Shown piece after piece: positions 49,204 through 58,513 of a stretch of DNA of 64,000 bases. The position numbers were made by a program, and so were the translations under genes. Source of the stretch: Salisapilia sapeloensis. Lineage: Eukaryota > Oomycota > Peronosporomycetes > Peronosporales > Salisapiliaceae. The stretch covers positions 1 through 64,000 of the forward strand of contig JAADVB010000090.1 in the NCBI GenBank assembly GCA_023334545.1, given 5' to 3'. Position 1 is the first letter of the stretch. The number at the start of each line of letters is the position of its first letter. The notes under the pieces were generated by a model, which was given only the letters and a program-made list of their open reading frames with translations, did not search any database and was not told the origin of the DNA.

Positions 49204-51018
49204 CTATGATGCAGCTTGTTCCTGCCACTGAACTTGATCCATCTTACTCGATTCCACCTTTTGTGACTCGACACGCTCGTCTTCATCGTCACTATCAATT
49301 TCAATCACCTCTTGCGTCGTGGCTTTTGCCTCGCCTACCTCATGCACCTCTTTTACAGGCTCAACATACGTCGGCACCTCCTCCTTTGCAGGAGTCGGGG
49401 CTCTCGGACCATGTAAAAAGTTATTTTCAACCACAAATTCAACGAGCTGTAGCATCTTGTGTTGCTCTCGCTGCACATCCTTTTGCAATAGTTTACGCAA
49501 GAGCGACTGCTGTTCCAAAGCCCACTTATCCTCCACTTCCTTCTCCTCTTTCTTGGCGTTCGTGACAGCTAAAAACTTATCCGCCATGTCCTGATCGTGA
49601 CTAAAGCCACAGGTGTCGCCACGACGACACGTACCTGTGCGAGCAAATTGATGACAAGCGAATTGACTACGATCGTGACTAAAATGACAGCGACTACCGA
49701 AACGGCAGTGGCCTTGGCTGTACAAGCGACAGAGCTTGGTCTTGATCTCCTGAGGAGCCTCCTTTGGTTGTTTCACCGGACGCTCTTCCTCCACCTCTCC
49801 ATCCTCTAGGTCGTCTAGACTACGCTTCTCGCCTGCAGAAGGCTTAGACGCAACGACAGACGCGCTCGGCCATCGCCTACGTCGCTCAGCACGCCACTCG
49901 GCGATCTCTTCCGGCGAATTGCCGACGAGAACCATGAACTTTTGACCTTCTACTTCGATTTCTTTCAAGCCAGCGCCACTGAACGTGCCGTGATTGGTCT
50001 GGTAGTGGACAGAGACTACTTTCTTGGACGCAGAGAAGTCACAGCCTTCAGCTGTGCAAGGCACGTGGGTCTTATTGTGCGCTTCGAGCTGTGAAGCGAC
50101 GGCAAAGGACTTATCGCACGGCTCACAAAAGTACTTGCCGTCATCTACCTCGTCTGTCTTGGGCTCTAAAGGATAGTCCTGACGCTCTGGCTGCACCGGT
50201 TCGTTCGGACGATACGGGTTCGAGTCGTTCGGACGGTAGGAACGATCGTGCTCGGGGTAAAATCGCTCTGGCTGCGGACGTTCACGAGGATGAGGCCGAT
50301 GCTGGTTGTTCGGACAGTGCTGTATCCAGTGCCCAGGCTCATTGCATTTATGACAAACGTAGGAAGGAGGTGGATAGCTCGGTCGCGGTCGAGCGTACGG
50401 AGCATAAGGCTCCGGATTCCGATATGCAGGCGGTTGATACCGTTGTGGCGGCTCGCGTTGGGCCATGTACATGCTACTGTCATTTTGACTATTATTTGGT
50501 TGATTATATCGATCTGGATACGAATCCCCGGATGGCATGTACGCGAGTTGTCTACTAGAATACGATGCAGGAGACTGGACACGAGGGTCGACTGGGCCTC
50601 TTGCCGACATGTTTGCATTAGGTTCATACATGCGAGATTGTGCAAGATTGTATTGCGGCAGAGGCTGCTGTTGCTGCGGTTGCTGCTGCATATGCGCCAT
50701 GGGTGGTGCATACCCGGCATACTCGCCTCCAGCAGGCATCGGATAAGGAGGAACATTCGATTGATATGACATGTCTGGCTGCATCGGAGGTGCATTTTGG
50801 TATGCATACGGATGGAAATTAGGTGCTTGTGAGTCTCGACCACGACCGCGACCGCCGCGACCACCACGCCGACCACCACGGCGGCCTCCTCGGAACCCAC
50901 GGCCTCGATACATATTCTCTTTTGGCGGTTTTGACCGCCAGTTGATAGCGGTACAGATTATATCGTCTTCGCTGTCACTTTTGTGTCGACGATTGGTTGG
51001 CGTGTTTGTATCATCCAA
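49204..51018 (-). CDS. NUFIP1-like RNA-binding zinc-finger protein
   Basis: Single exon, 604 residues. The N-terminus is rich in Arg/Gly (RGRGFRGGRRGGRRGGRG), then Pro/Tyr/Gln low-complexity. A CCHC knuckle (CHKCNEPGHWIQHC) is followed by a C2H2 finger (YFCEPCDKSFAVASQLEAH...H), the NUFIP conserved block (GLKEIEVEGQKFMVLVG, SPEEIAEWRAERRRRWPS), then two CCCH fingers (CRLYSQGHCRFGSRCHFSH and CHQFARTGTCRRGDTCGFSH) and an acidic C-terminus. NUFIP1/Rsa1 helps assemble box C/D snoRNPs with the R2TP complex; the conserved block supports that. The CCHC and twin CCCH fingers are additions. Starts 88 bases from the next gene, back to back. Confidence 0.85.
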   Translation of the reverse strand: MDDTNTPTNRRHKSDSEDDIICTAINWRSKPPKENMYRGRGFRGGRRGGRRGGRGGRGRGRDSQAPNFHPYAYQNAPPMQPDMSYQSNVPPYPMPAGGEYAGYAPPMAHMQQQPQQQQPLPQYNLAQSRMYEPNANMSARGPVDPRVQSPASYSSRQLAYMPSGDSYPDRYNQPNNSQNDSSMYMAQREPPQRYQPPAYRNPEPYAPYARPRPSYPPPSYVCHKCNEPGHWIQHCPNNQHRPHPRERPQPERFYPEHDRSYRPNDSNPYRPNEPVQPERQDYPLEPKTDEVDDGKYFCEPCDKSFAVASQLEAHNKTHVPCTAEGCDFSASKKVVSVHYQTNHGTFSGAGLKEIEVEGQKFMVLVGNSPEEIAEWRAERRRRWPSASVVASKPSAGEKRSLDDLEDGEVEEERPVKQPKEAPQEIKTKLCRLYSQGHCRFGSRCHFSHDRSQFACHQFARTGTCRRGDTCGFSHDQDMADKFLAVTNAKKEEKEVEDKWALEQQSLLRKLLQKDVQREQHKMLQLVEFVVENNFLHGPRAPTPAKEEVPTYVEPVKEVHEVGEAKATTQEVIEIDSDDEDERVESQKVESSKMDQVQWQEQAAS

Positions 51019-51106
51019 TAAAAGGATGACAGAATTGTCGGTAACAGTAGTGGGACAATAGCAAGAAATTGTCCGAGTCGAAGCTAATCAAGTGGTCCGA
51101 AGGACT

Positions 51107-54100
51107 ATGGAGCTACCACAGGAAGAGGAATGGGATGATGCAATCTTGTCTGAGATCTCTATGCTCGAGACGAGTCACCTCCAGAGACGACAGACTCCAA
51201 ATTTGTCGGAAAATCGGTCAAATCAAGCCACAATGGACCAAACGAGTGACCAGTGGAGCTGTCATAAGTGCACGCTGCTTAATGCTGCTACATTAAGTTA
51301 TTGTGCAATGTGCAAGACGCCTCGATCTGGTCAGAACAGTGTTGTAAGCAAAGGCAAAGTGCAGTCGACGCTGTCGTTTGGCGGTTCTTCTCGACGGCCT
51401 CCACCTCGGCCAGGACCGTCACAAGCACCGAAGAGGTCGCTTCCGACGAAACCTATAGCATCCAAGTCTCCTGCTTTACAGTCCATACAACCGGTTAACC
51501 TCATCGAAAGACCGAGACAAGCACAACGAGAAGATCCGATCGCTGCGAAGCGATACTTAGACATTAGCCCTGGAGAACAGCCTCACTACGATGCGACAGC
51601 TATCCACAAGTTCGTGTATCCGACAAACTACCAAGTTCGGGACTACCAGCTTAATATTTCAGAACGTTCTTTATATCACAACACGCTCGTGACGTTGCCC
51701 ACTGGTCTCGGGAAAACACTCATCGCTTCTGTCGTCATGTATAATTTCTATAAATGGTTTCCACAAGGTCAGATCGTGTTCATGGCACCAACGAAGCCAC
51801 TAGTAGCACAGCAAATACGTGCTTGTCATGAAATCATGGGCATTGACACATCTGAGACTGCGCAATTACAAGGGAACGTTCCACCAGCGACACGAGCCCA
51901 GCTATGGCGAACCAAGCGAGTTTTCTTCTGTACTCCTCAAAGCCTCCAGAACGATGTGGAGAAAGGACGATGTCTCGCAGACCGCTTCGTCTGTCTCGTA
52001 GTCGATGAAGCGCATCGAGCGACGGGGAATTATGCCTATTGCAACGTCATCAAGGCCGTGGAGAGTCAGACACGAACATTTCGAGTGCTAGCGCTGTCCG
52101 CTACACCTGGTGCCAAGTACGACGTTATTCAGGACGTAATTAAAAACCTACGCATATCCCACGTCGAGTGTCGGAATGCCGACGACGTGGACGTGAAGCG
52201 CTTCACGCACGCTCGACAGGAAGAAGTAGTTAAGTGTGGCTTAACGCAGCCACTAACAGAACTAAAGACAGCATATCTCAAGGTCATAGCTAGAGTAGCA
52301 CAGCGTCTAGCTTTGATCAATGCTTTGCCCCAAAAGGATCCGGATAAGCTGAACCGATGGTTTGTCCTGCAGAGGCGACAGGCCTTTCGAGAGTCTTCAT
52401 TATACGCATCGAATCGAGGTGCAGAAGCAGACTTTGCATTGTTAGTTAGTCTAGTACATGCTCGAGATCTCTTGACGATCCATGGGTTAAGTAGTTTCCA
52501 AGAGTACGTCCAAGGATGGATCGATGAGCAGCAAACAGGACGTTTATCCTGGTCTAAGAAAGATATGTTCCAATCAGAAGAGTTTAAAGCAGTACAGACG
52601 TACTTGTCAGATCTCGCAGGTCCATCGGAAGCGTCTCGACCGGAGAACCATCCGAAATTCGCCAAGCTCAAGGAGATATTGTTAGAGCACTTTCGTCGAC
52701 ATGATCAAGGAGGACATCACTCCACACGTGCAATCGTCTTTACACAGTACCGAGCGAGTGTGTCGGAGATTGTGAAGCTGCTTAAGCCGTTGTCTCCTAT
52801 GATCCGCGTCCAGCCTTTCATCGGACAAGGACAGTCAGGAAAAGGGAAGGACGGGAAAGGTATGTCGCAGAAACTGCAGCAGGAGATCGTGCACAAGTTC
52901 CGACAAGGCGAGTTCAACGTCTTGACTGCGACGTGTATTGCAGAGGAAGGACTGGACATTGGGGACGTCGACTTGATCGTATCATTCGATGCGTTAACGT
53001 CGCCTGTTCGTATGATCCAGCGCATGGGACGAACAGGACGGAAGCGTGTAGGACGCGTCGTCGTGCTCGTGACGGAAGGTGATGAAGAGAAGAAGCTACA
53101 ACGAAGTGAACGCGCAGCCAAGTCTGTTAGTAAGGCTCTGACCATGTACAAGAGTAAGTTTGAATATTGCTCATGCGCTCGGATGGTACCGGAGGGTATA
53201 TGTCCGGAGCTGAGTGAATTACGAATGGAAATTCCAGAGTTTCATGCGTCTCAAGTTGCTGGGAAAGGACCTGTGTTGGAGAAGAAGAAGAAGAGTCTGA
53301 CGTGGAGACTGACGGAGATGGAGGAAATGGTCGGAAGAGCTCGATTCTTTCCAGAGAAGATGGATGAGCTTGGACGAAAGGCTGTCTTTCCGTTGATGAC
53401 TAACTCGTTTCATCTGTGTAAGCCACGAGAGTATGTAGTAGGAAAGAAAAGTACAGTGCTCCAGGACATTGTACGCCAGATACGAGGTGTCGACGTGTCG
53501 GAGGAAGAGAACAAGGTGGAGGATGTAGAAGTAGATGCAGACGAGTATAACAGTCCGATCGTGGAGGAGAGCCAAGGGTCATTCTTTCAGTTCAATGGTT
53601 TTAGCGATGTGGTAACGATGGACGAGGCAGAGGCAGAGAATAAAACTCCAGTCCATTGGACGGAGCCTACACCTACGACAGTGCAGAAGACATCGGCTAA
53701 GAAGCGTAAGGAAAGTGGGGTAGATGCATCTGTGTTGGCGCAAGGCACTGCCTTACTCGCTGAACTGCGTGAGCTTGCTTCAGTCGAGACACCTCTCGTT
53801 TCGCATTCGCCTGAAGGTAACAAGTCACTGAATGCAGCTTCTCCTCCAACGCATACAAGTCCTCGACCAGACTTTCCTCGTATCTCACTTCCACGTCGTC
53901 TCTTTAATCATGTTGATACTTGTCATGATGGTAATGTGGTTCCGTCGCCTCCAAAGCAAGCTACAGAGAATGCGAAGGCATCTCAAGAGTCTGCCGTACT
54001 CACGCCAAGCGCGTCTCCTATCATTACCCGCACGCAGGATGTCGACTGCAGTGTTTGTGGCGAAAAGGAGAGTTACGAAGAAGATGTGATCGTCTTGTGT

Positions 54101-55978
54101 GACGGTTGTAACGTTGCTGTCCATCAGCACTGTTACGGTCTCTCGTTTGTCCCTACGGACGAATGGTTCTGTGACTTTTGTGAACAGACCAAAGCGAGCA
54201 AGTGCCAACGGGATAAGAAGATAGTTACTTGTGCACTGTGTCCGATCCGAGGCGGAGCGGTTAAGAAAACTGAGTGTGGGCACTGGGTCCACGTCCAGTG
54301 CTTTCTCTGGATACCAGAGCTTTCGCTCACGTACGACACGACTGGTGTTCATCTTGGCTCCCTACAAGCACTTGATAGTGATCGAAAGGATCTCAAATGT
54401 GTACTATGCCACTCGTCCAGAGAACACGGTATCATCCAATGCGCTTATAAGCAATGTCTCGTCGCTTTCCATGTCTCGTGTGGCTTTGCAGCAGCCGAGT
54501 ACTCTTTCCGTCAGCAGGCTCAAGCGTTCCAAGCGTACTGTCCACAGCACAAGAGCAGACAGGATCCAAGTCAAGTGTTGTGGTCACCTCTATCGCTCCG
54601 AGCGACACAGGAGACAGGAAGCATGCGAAAGTTTAAGCGATTGAGACGAGGTGAGAAGAAGAAGAAGTCACCTAATAAGAAAAGGAAAAGGAACTTGTTT
54701 GTGGAGGAAGAAGCTGAGGTGGACGGCAGCGTCCAGTGTGAGTCGCAGGAGGAGGAGGAGGAGGCTTTTAGTGATTCGTTTATTGATGATAATACGCACA
54801 TGTTCTCGCCGTCACAGACACAGGTGGATGCCAGTATGCAAGATATGCGAGCAGTGTACACTCGATCACTTCGAGAATCTCCCGACTTTCTCATGAAAGG
54901 GATTGGGAAAGGCGTCTTCCCCACCGGTGGCATCATTGAAAGCTGCATGCGGGACATGCCGTCACCGAATCTGACGCCGATTGAACGCAATCTGAACGAT
55001 TCGTGGAGTCAAGATGTACCGACACCGCATGAAGAGATGGATAGCGTTCCATCCTTTGAGATGCTCCCATCTCGAGAGGAAGCGAAGGAGACGGGGAGTG
55101 TAGACAGGAGTCATGCTCCGTCCTTTGAGCTCTTGTCACCTCCGGTCACAAAACGAAAGAAGATAAAACATGTAGATACGACTAGCGCACCGTCTTTTGC
55201 GTTGATGCCACCTCCAAAGCAGAGTCCTGTGCAATCAAATCGTGATGCTCCTCCGTCCTTTGCATTGCTGCCATCTCCAGAGGATGAGGAAGAGAAGAAA
55301 CGACGTATGGAGGCGAATCGATTGGAGGCATTGGCAAAGCTCAAGGCGAGGCAGCAAGCTCGACAACAGCCCAAGACTGTGGTGTGGGCAAGCACAACCT
55401 TTGCGAACTCTAGCGTCGTTCAGAATCTAAAAGGTAGCGGAGGATTAGTGGAGCTGGACGACAGGTTGGAAGCAGACTTGCTTTTAAGCACGAAGACGGC
55501 AGTTAAAGTCTTGCAGGCAGAAAAAGTCGTTCGACTTGGCAAGTCGGTGCTGCATCATCCGGACGTGGCAAAACTATCACAAGTGTTTCAAAAATTAGTC
55601 GTTGTGGTTGAAGTCGGACAGTTCGAGACGCAGCTCCAAACCTTCGTAAACGTACATAGTCCAGGTATAGAAGTGGTAGCAAAGCGTACGACGGTGGAGG
55701 TGACGGGACGGCTCATGGAGATTGCTAAAGCGGAGCAAGAGTTTGGGATATCAAGACGCACGGTGAAGACGCAGTTGGACGAGCACTTTTGGCCTCGAGT
55801 CGACTTTTTCCAACGTTTCCCATCACTATCTACGGGAAGTATCCTGTCGCTAAGCTTTCGCTTTCGTAATTTTACCGTCGACAAGATTCCGGTGAAGAAA
55901 CTGAATGCCATGCACTGGAAACGCATGCTACCATGGATCTCCGATGCGAGTGCGAAACAGCTTGTGGCTTACTTTTGA
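51107..55978 (+). CDS. FANCM/Mph1-type DNA helicase fused to PHD/ePHD fingers
   Basis: Single exon, 1623 residues from the ATG at 51107 (an upstream GTG is not used). A RanBP2-type zinc finger near 50-73 (WSCHKC...YCAMC) is followed by a superfamily 2 helicase (about 195-670): Walker A TGLGKT, DEAH (VVDEAHRATGN), SAT (LALSATPG) and QRMGRTGRKR, all as in FANCM/Mph1/Hef. At about 978-1150 lies a PHD finger (CSVCGEKE...CDGCNVAVHQHCYG) followed by an extended PHD (CALCPIRGGAVKKTECG...H). The last 200 residues look like a degenerate XPF-type region: an ERCC4-like strand pattern with no nuclease motif, then RVDFFQRFPSLSTGS resembling the helix-hairpin-helix. FANCM remodels stalled forks; PHD fingers read histone tails. 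Confidence 0.92.
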   Translation: MELPQEEEWDDAILSEISMLETSHLQRRQTPNLSENRSNQATMDQTSDQWSCHKCTLLNAATLSYCAMCKTPRSGQNSVVSKGKVQSTLSFGGSSRRPPPRPGPSQAPKRSLPTKPIASKSPALQSIQPVNLIERPRQAQREDPIAAKRYLDISPGEQPHYDATAIHKFVYPTNYQVRDYQLNISERSLYHNTLVTLPTGLGKTLIASVVMYNFYKWFPQGQIVFMAPTKPLVAQQIRACHEIMGIDTSETAQLQGNVPPATRAQLWRTKRVFFCTPQSLQNDVEKGRCLADRFVCLVVDEAHRATGNYAYCNVIKAVESQTRTFRVLALSATPGAKYDVIQDVIKNLRISHVECRNADDVDVKRFTHARQEEVVKCGLTQPLTELKTAYLKVIARVAQRLALINALPQKDPDKLNRWFVLQRRQAFRESSLYASNRGAEADFALLVSLVHARDLLTIHGLSSFQEYVQGWIDEQQTGRLSWSKKDMFQSEEFKAVQTYLSDLAGPSEASRPENHPKFAKLKEILLEHFRRHDQGGHHSTRAIVFTQYRASVSEIVKLLKPLSPMIRVQPFIGQGQSGKGKDGKGMSQKLQQEIVHKFRQGEFNVLTATCIAEEGLDIGDVDLIVSFDALTSPVRMIQRMGRTGRKRVGRVVVLVTEGDEEKKLQRSERAAKSVSKALTMYKSKFEYCSCARMVPEGICPELSELRMEIPEFHASQVAGKGPVLEKKKKSLTWRLTEMEEMVGRARFFPEKMDELGRKAVFPLMTNSFHLCKPREYVVGKKSTVLQDIVRQIRGVDVSEEENKVEDVEVDADEYNSPIVEESQGSFFQFNGFSDVVTMDEAEAENKTPVHWTEPTPTTVQKTSAKKRKESGVDASVLAQGTALLAELRELASVETPLVSHSPEGNKSLNAASPPTHTSPRPDFPRISLPRRLFNHVDTCHDGNVVPSPPKQATENAKASQESAVLTPSASPIITRTQDVDCSVCGEKESYEEDVIVLCDGCNVAVHQHCYGLSFVPTDEWFCDFCEQTKASKCQRDKKIVTCALCPIRGGAVKKTECGHWVHVQCFLWIPELSLTYDTTGVHLGSLQALDSDRKDLKCVLCHSSREHGIIQCAYKQCLVAFHVSCGFAAAEYSFRQQAQAFQAYCPQHKSRQDPSQVLWSPLSLRATQETGSMRKFKRLRRGEKKKKSPNKKRKRNLFVEEEAEVDGSVQCESQEEEEEAFSDSFIDDNTHMFSPSQTQVDASMQDMRAVYTRSLRESPDFLMKGIGKGVFPTGGIIESCMRDMPSPNLTPIERNLNDSWSQDVPTPHEEMDSVPSFEMLPSREEAKETGSVDRSHAPSFELLSPPVTKRKKIKHVDTTSAPSFALMPPPKQSPVQSNRDAPPSFALLPSPEDEEEKKRRMEANRLEALAKLKARQQARQQPKTVVWASTTFANSSVVQNLKGSGGLVELDDRLEADLLLSTKTAVKVLQAEKVVRLGKSVLHHPDVAKLSQVFQKLVVVVEVGQFETQLQTFVNVHSPGIEVVAKRTTVEVTGRLMEIAKAEQEFGISRRTVKTQLDEHFWPRVDFFQRFPSLSTGSILSLSFRFRNFTVDKIPVKKLNAMHWKRMLPWISDASAKQLVAYF

Positions 55979-56027
55979 CACCAGTGTAATGAATAAACTA
56001 AAGTGTTGTGGAATCGACTGTACGGTG

Positions 56028-57410
56028 TTAAAGCTTTAGCTTGGCGATCGTGTCGATCGCTCGGTCCAGTGTCTCGTCGTCCTTGCAATAGGCAACTCGT
56101 AGTACGCCAGGCGAAAGCTGGTTCTCAGCCTCAGAGAAAGATGGGGACGTAGGAATGACTGCAAGTCCATGCTCCTTGCATAACTTGTACGCGAGCTGAT
56201 AGTCCGGGTAGTCTTGCTTTTCCGTGTCCTTGGTGATGGTAACCTTGTCGGCAAGTTGCTGGAAGGCGGATGTGTGCGATACATCGCAGCAGACAAAATA
56301 GCCGCCTTCCGGGACGATCGGCCGCCAGTTCGCTTTGCGTAGGGCATCGACCATACGATCTCTCTTGTTCTGGAGTAGAGATGGTAACTCGTTCAAGTAG
56401 TTGTTCTCTTGAGCTGTACGGAAGCATTTCGAGAGCGCGACCTCGAATGGTGTCGTCCCACAGAACGGTACGACGCTATGGGCTTTAATGATGGGAGCAA
56501 TGAGATGCTCTGGACCAACGGCGTAGCCCACTCGCCAGCCAGTGCACGAGAATGTTTTGCCAGCACTGAAGAGTGAGATGGTGCGGTCGAACATACCATC
56601 GTATGTCCCGATGCGTTCGTGCTTGGCACCGTCAAAGACCATGAACTCGTAGACTTCATCCGACAGCACCTTGACGTGCGGGTGACGGCTTAAGACTTGA
56701 ACGATAGCTTCCAGCTCGTCCTTCTGGAAGACTTTGCCAGTCGGGTTATGCGGTGTATTGAGTACGATCATGCGCGTCTTATCCGTAATCGCGGCCTCGA
56801 GCTTTGCAGGATCTAGCTTAAAGTCTCCAGAGGAAAACGTCGCGCTCGTATCGTTGCTTTCAAAGGCAGCACGTTTCGCATCGGAGATTTCAAGAGGAAT
56901 ACCAATCGTCTTGAGACCAAGGACAGTCGCACACGTGCGATAGGCGTCAAAGTACGGCTCGATGGTAATCACCTCGTCCCCAGCTTCGAGTAAGGCATTT
57001 AGAGTCGAAAAGATACCTTCCTGCGCACCGTTAAACGTAACGAGATTGGTCATCGGGTCGAGTTCCCGGTCGAATAGAGGAGAGTACATTTCAGCTAGAG
57101 TTTGGACGAAGGCTGGATGGCCTCCAGGACGCGTGTATTGGTTGTTCTCTTCCTGGATCGCCTTGATAGCAGCGTCCTTGACAAAGTCCGGCGTACCGAA
57201 GGACGGGAAGCCTTGGCCGAGGTTGATCGCTTCATGCTGTGCAGCGAGGCCTGATATCTCGGCAAAGACGTTGCCGCCGAGTTTGCTTACTCTAGAGCTG
57301 CTGTGGCGCATCTGGGAGGATCGAAGGAGTTGTTTGAACGGACGCCTGCTGCGCATAATTTCGATCGCACAATGAATTTGAGCTTGAAGTAGGGACGCCG
57401 GACATGCCAT
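56028..57410 (-). CDS. Kynurenine/glutamine (methionine) aminotransferase, class I
   Basis: Single exon, 460 residues. Fold-type I aminotransferase of the KAT/CCBL/methionine aminotransferase group: NLGQGFPSFGTPDFV, YTRPGGHPAFVQTLAEMYS, FNGAQEGIFSTLNALLEAGD, LNTPHNPTGKVF, SDEVYEFMVFDG, PLP lysine in SAGKTFSCTGWRVGYAVG, and VPEGGYFVCCDVS. Such enzymes transaminate kynurenine, glutamine or methionine. The first 35 residues (rich in Arg, Ser, Leu; RSRRPFKQLLRSSQMRHSSS) look like a mitochondrial presequence, so an organellar location is likely. Length after removal is typical. Confidence 0.92.
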   Translation of the reverse strand: MACPASLLQAQIHCAIEIMRSRRPFKQLLRSSQMRHSSSRVSKLGGNVFAEISGLAAQHEAINLGQGFPSFGTPDFVKDAAIKAIQEENNQYTRPGGHPAFVQTLAEMYSPLFDRELDPMTNLVTFNGAQEGIFSTLNALLEAGDEVITIEPYFDAYRTCATVLGLKTIGIPLEISDAKRAAFESNDTSATFSSGDFKLDPAKLEAAITDKTRMIVLNTPHNPTGKVFQKDELEAIVQVLSRHPHVKVLSDEVYEFMVFDGAKHERIGTYDGMFDRTISLFSAGKTFSCTGWRVGYAVGPEHLIAPIIKAHSVVPFCGTTPFEVALSKCFRTAQENNYLNELPSLLQNKRDRMVDALRKANWRPIVPEGGYFVCCDVSHTSAFQQLADKVTITKDTEKQDYPDYQLAYKLCKEHGLAVIPTSPSFSEAENQLSPGVLRVAYCKDDETLDRAIDTIAKLKL

Positions 57411-58513
57411 CTTGAAAAGGCATTGTGCAATCGCATTTCGATCGGCGCAGAATGCTTCTTGATGCTGGATACCAGAGAGATCTATTGCTTGGATCTTGTT
57501 TGAAGGATGTTTGATGAGATTGTGCTTTATGGCTCCGTCGGATGTTGATAGCTCGAAGCGTTATAACGGATACTTTGATTGGAGAGGTGGTCGATAGCAG
57601 CAAGAGGTTACTGGATATGCGTAGTAAGCTTAGAGTGACAGGACTGAAGTATTTTGCGGTGAAGACGATGAAGATGGTGTAATTAAAAAGCTTAATTTTG
57701 ATACAAGAAGGGTCGTCGGCGATACTGCAGCCACGAGATCTCGTCTAAAACCAGCAGTTTAAGTTTCTATTCGACATGAAGGTAGCGATAAATCCGATCA
57801 AGTTGCCTTCCAGTCTTTCGCGACACCATCTATAAGTACGATTGGTCCCTTGACACATCACTAGGATGTTGAAATCGCGCGTCATTGAAGAATAGAAGGA
57901 TATATCGGAACTTTGCCTTGCATTGTGAACGCCGTAGATACATCCGTTATGTTGCCAACACAAGTATGTTCGTGACCGATCAAGCGGAGGTGGTTGCTGG
58001 GAAACACGGATACGCTGACCGGACGCAGCCTCAAGCGAAGGTAACTGAATAATGGACTTTCATGGACTGAGTAAATACAGCGAGTTCACCGGGAATGGAC
58101 TCGTGCGAATGGATGGAAGTGACCGGTAACGGCATGGGAAGTTTTCATGCTTATGTCACTATCAAGCCTACCTTTTTGTCTCTTAGACCCTGCTAGCGAG
58201 CCAAAGCAGTACACGTGACAACTACAGCGCTGCAAGTCAAGATAGTTTGCCAGTAGCTGGATAAGGAACTTTGAGTTTAGACAAACTATTGGAAAATAAA
58301 AGATGAAGAAGGCTCTGGATCCATGAGACGACAATTCTTGTGGCTGGACGCGAAAGAAATACGAAAAAGGGAACAGAGAGCTTTGAGTGGTGATTTTGCA
58401 TTCATGCAGCTGTACATGACTGTGAGAAAATGCAAGTTTAAAGTAATAAAGCCTGAGATGCTAGTGCAAGCTAGAGAACGATAATACTGCACAAGTCCGC
58501 CGGCAAAATCCAA
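57411..58513. other. Intergenic region, no gene seen
   Basis: About 1.1 kb holding the promoter of the aminotransferase gene and the 3' flank of the START-FYVE gene. Three short minus-strand frames are present but have no family match, splice partners or protein-like composition. Confidence 0.4.

Noticed and set aside
50091..50769. Arg-rich frames on both strands within the NUFIP1-like gene
   Set aside because: Shadows of the Pro/Tyr/Gln-rich low-complexity region.
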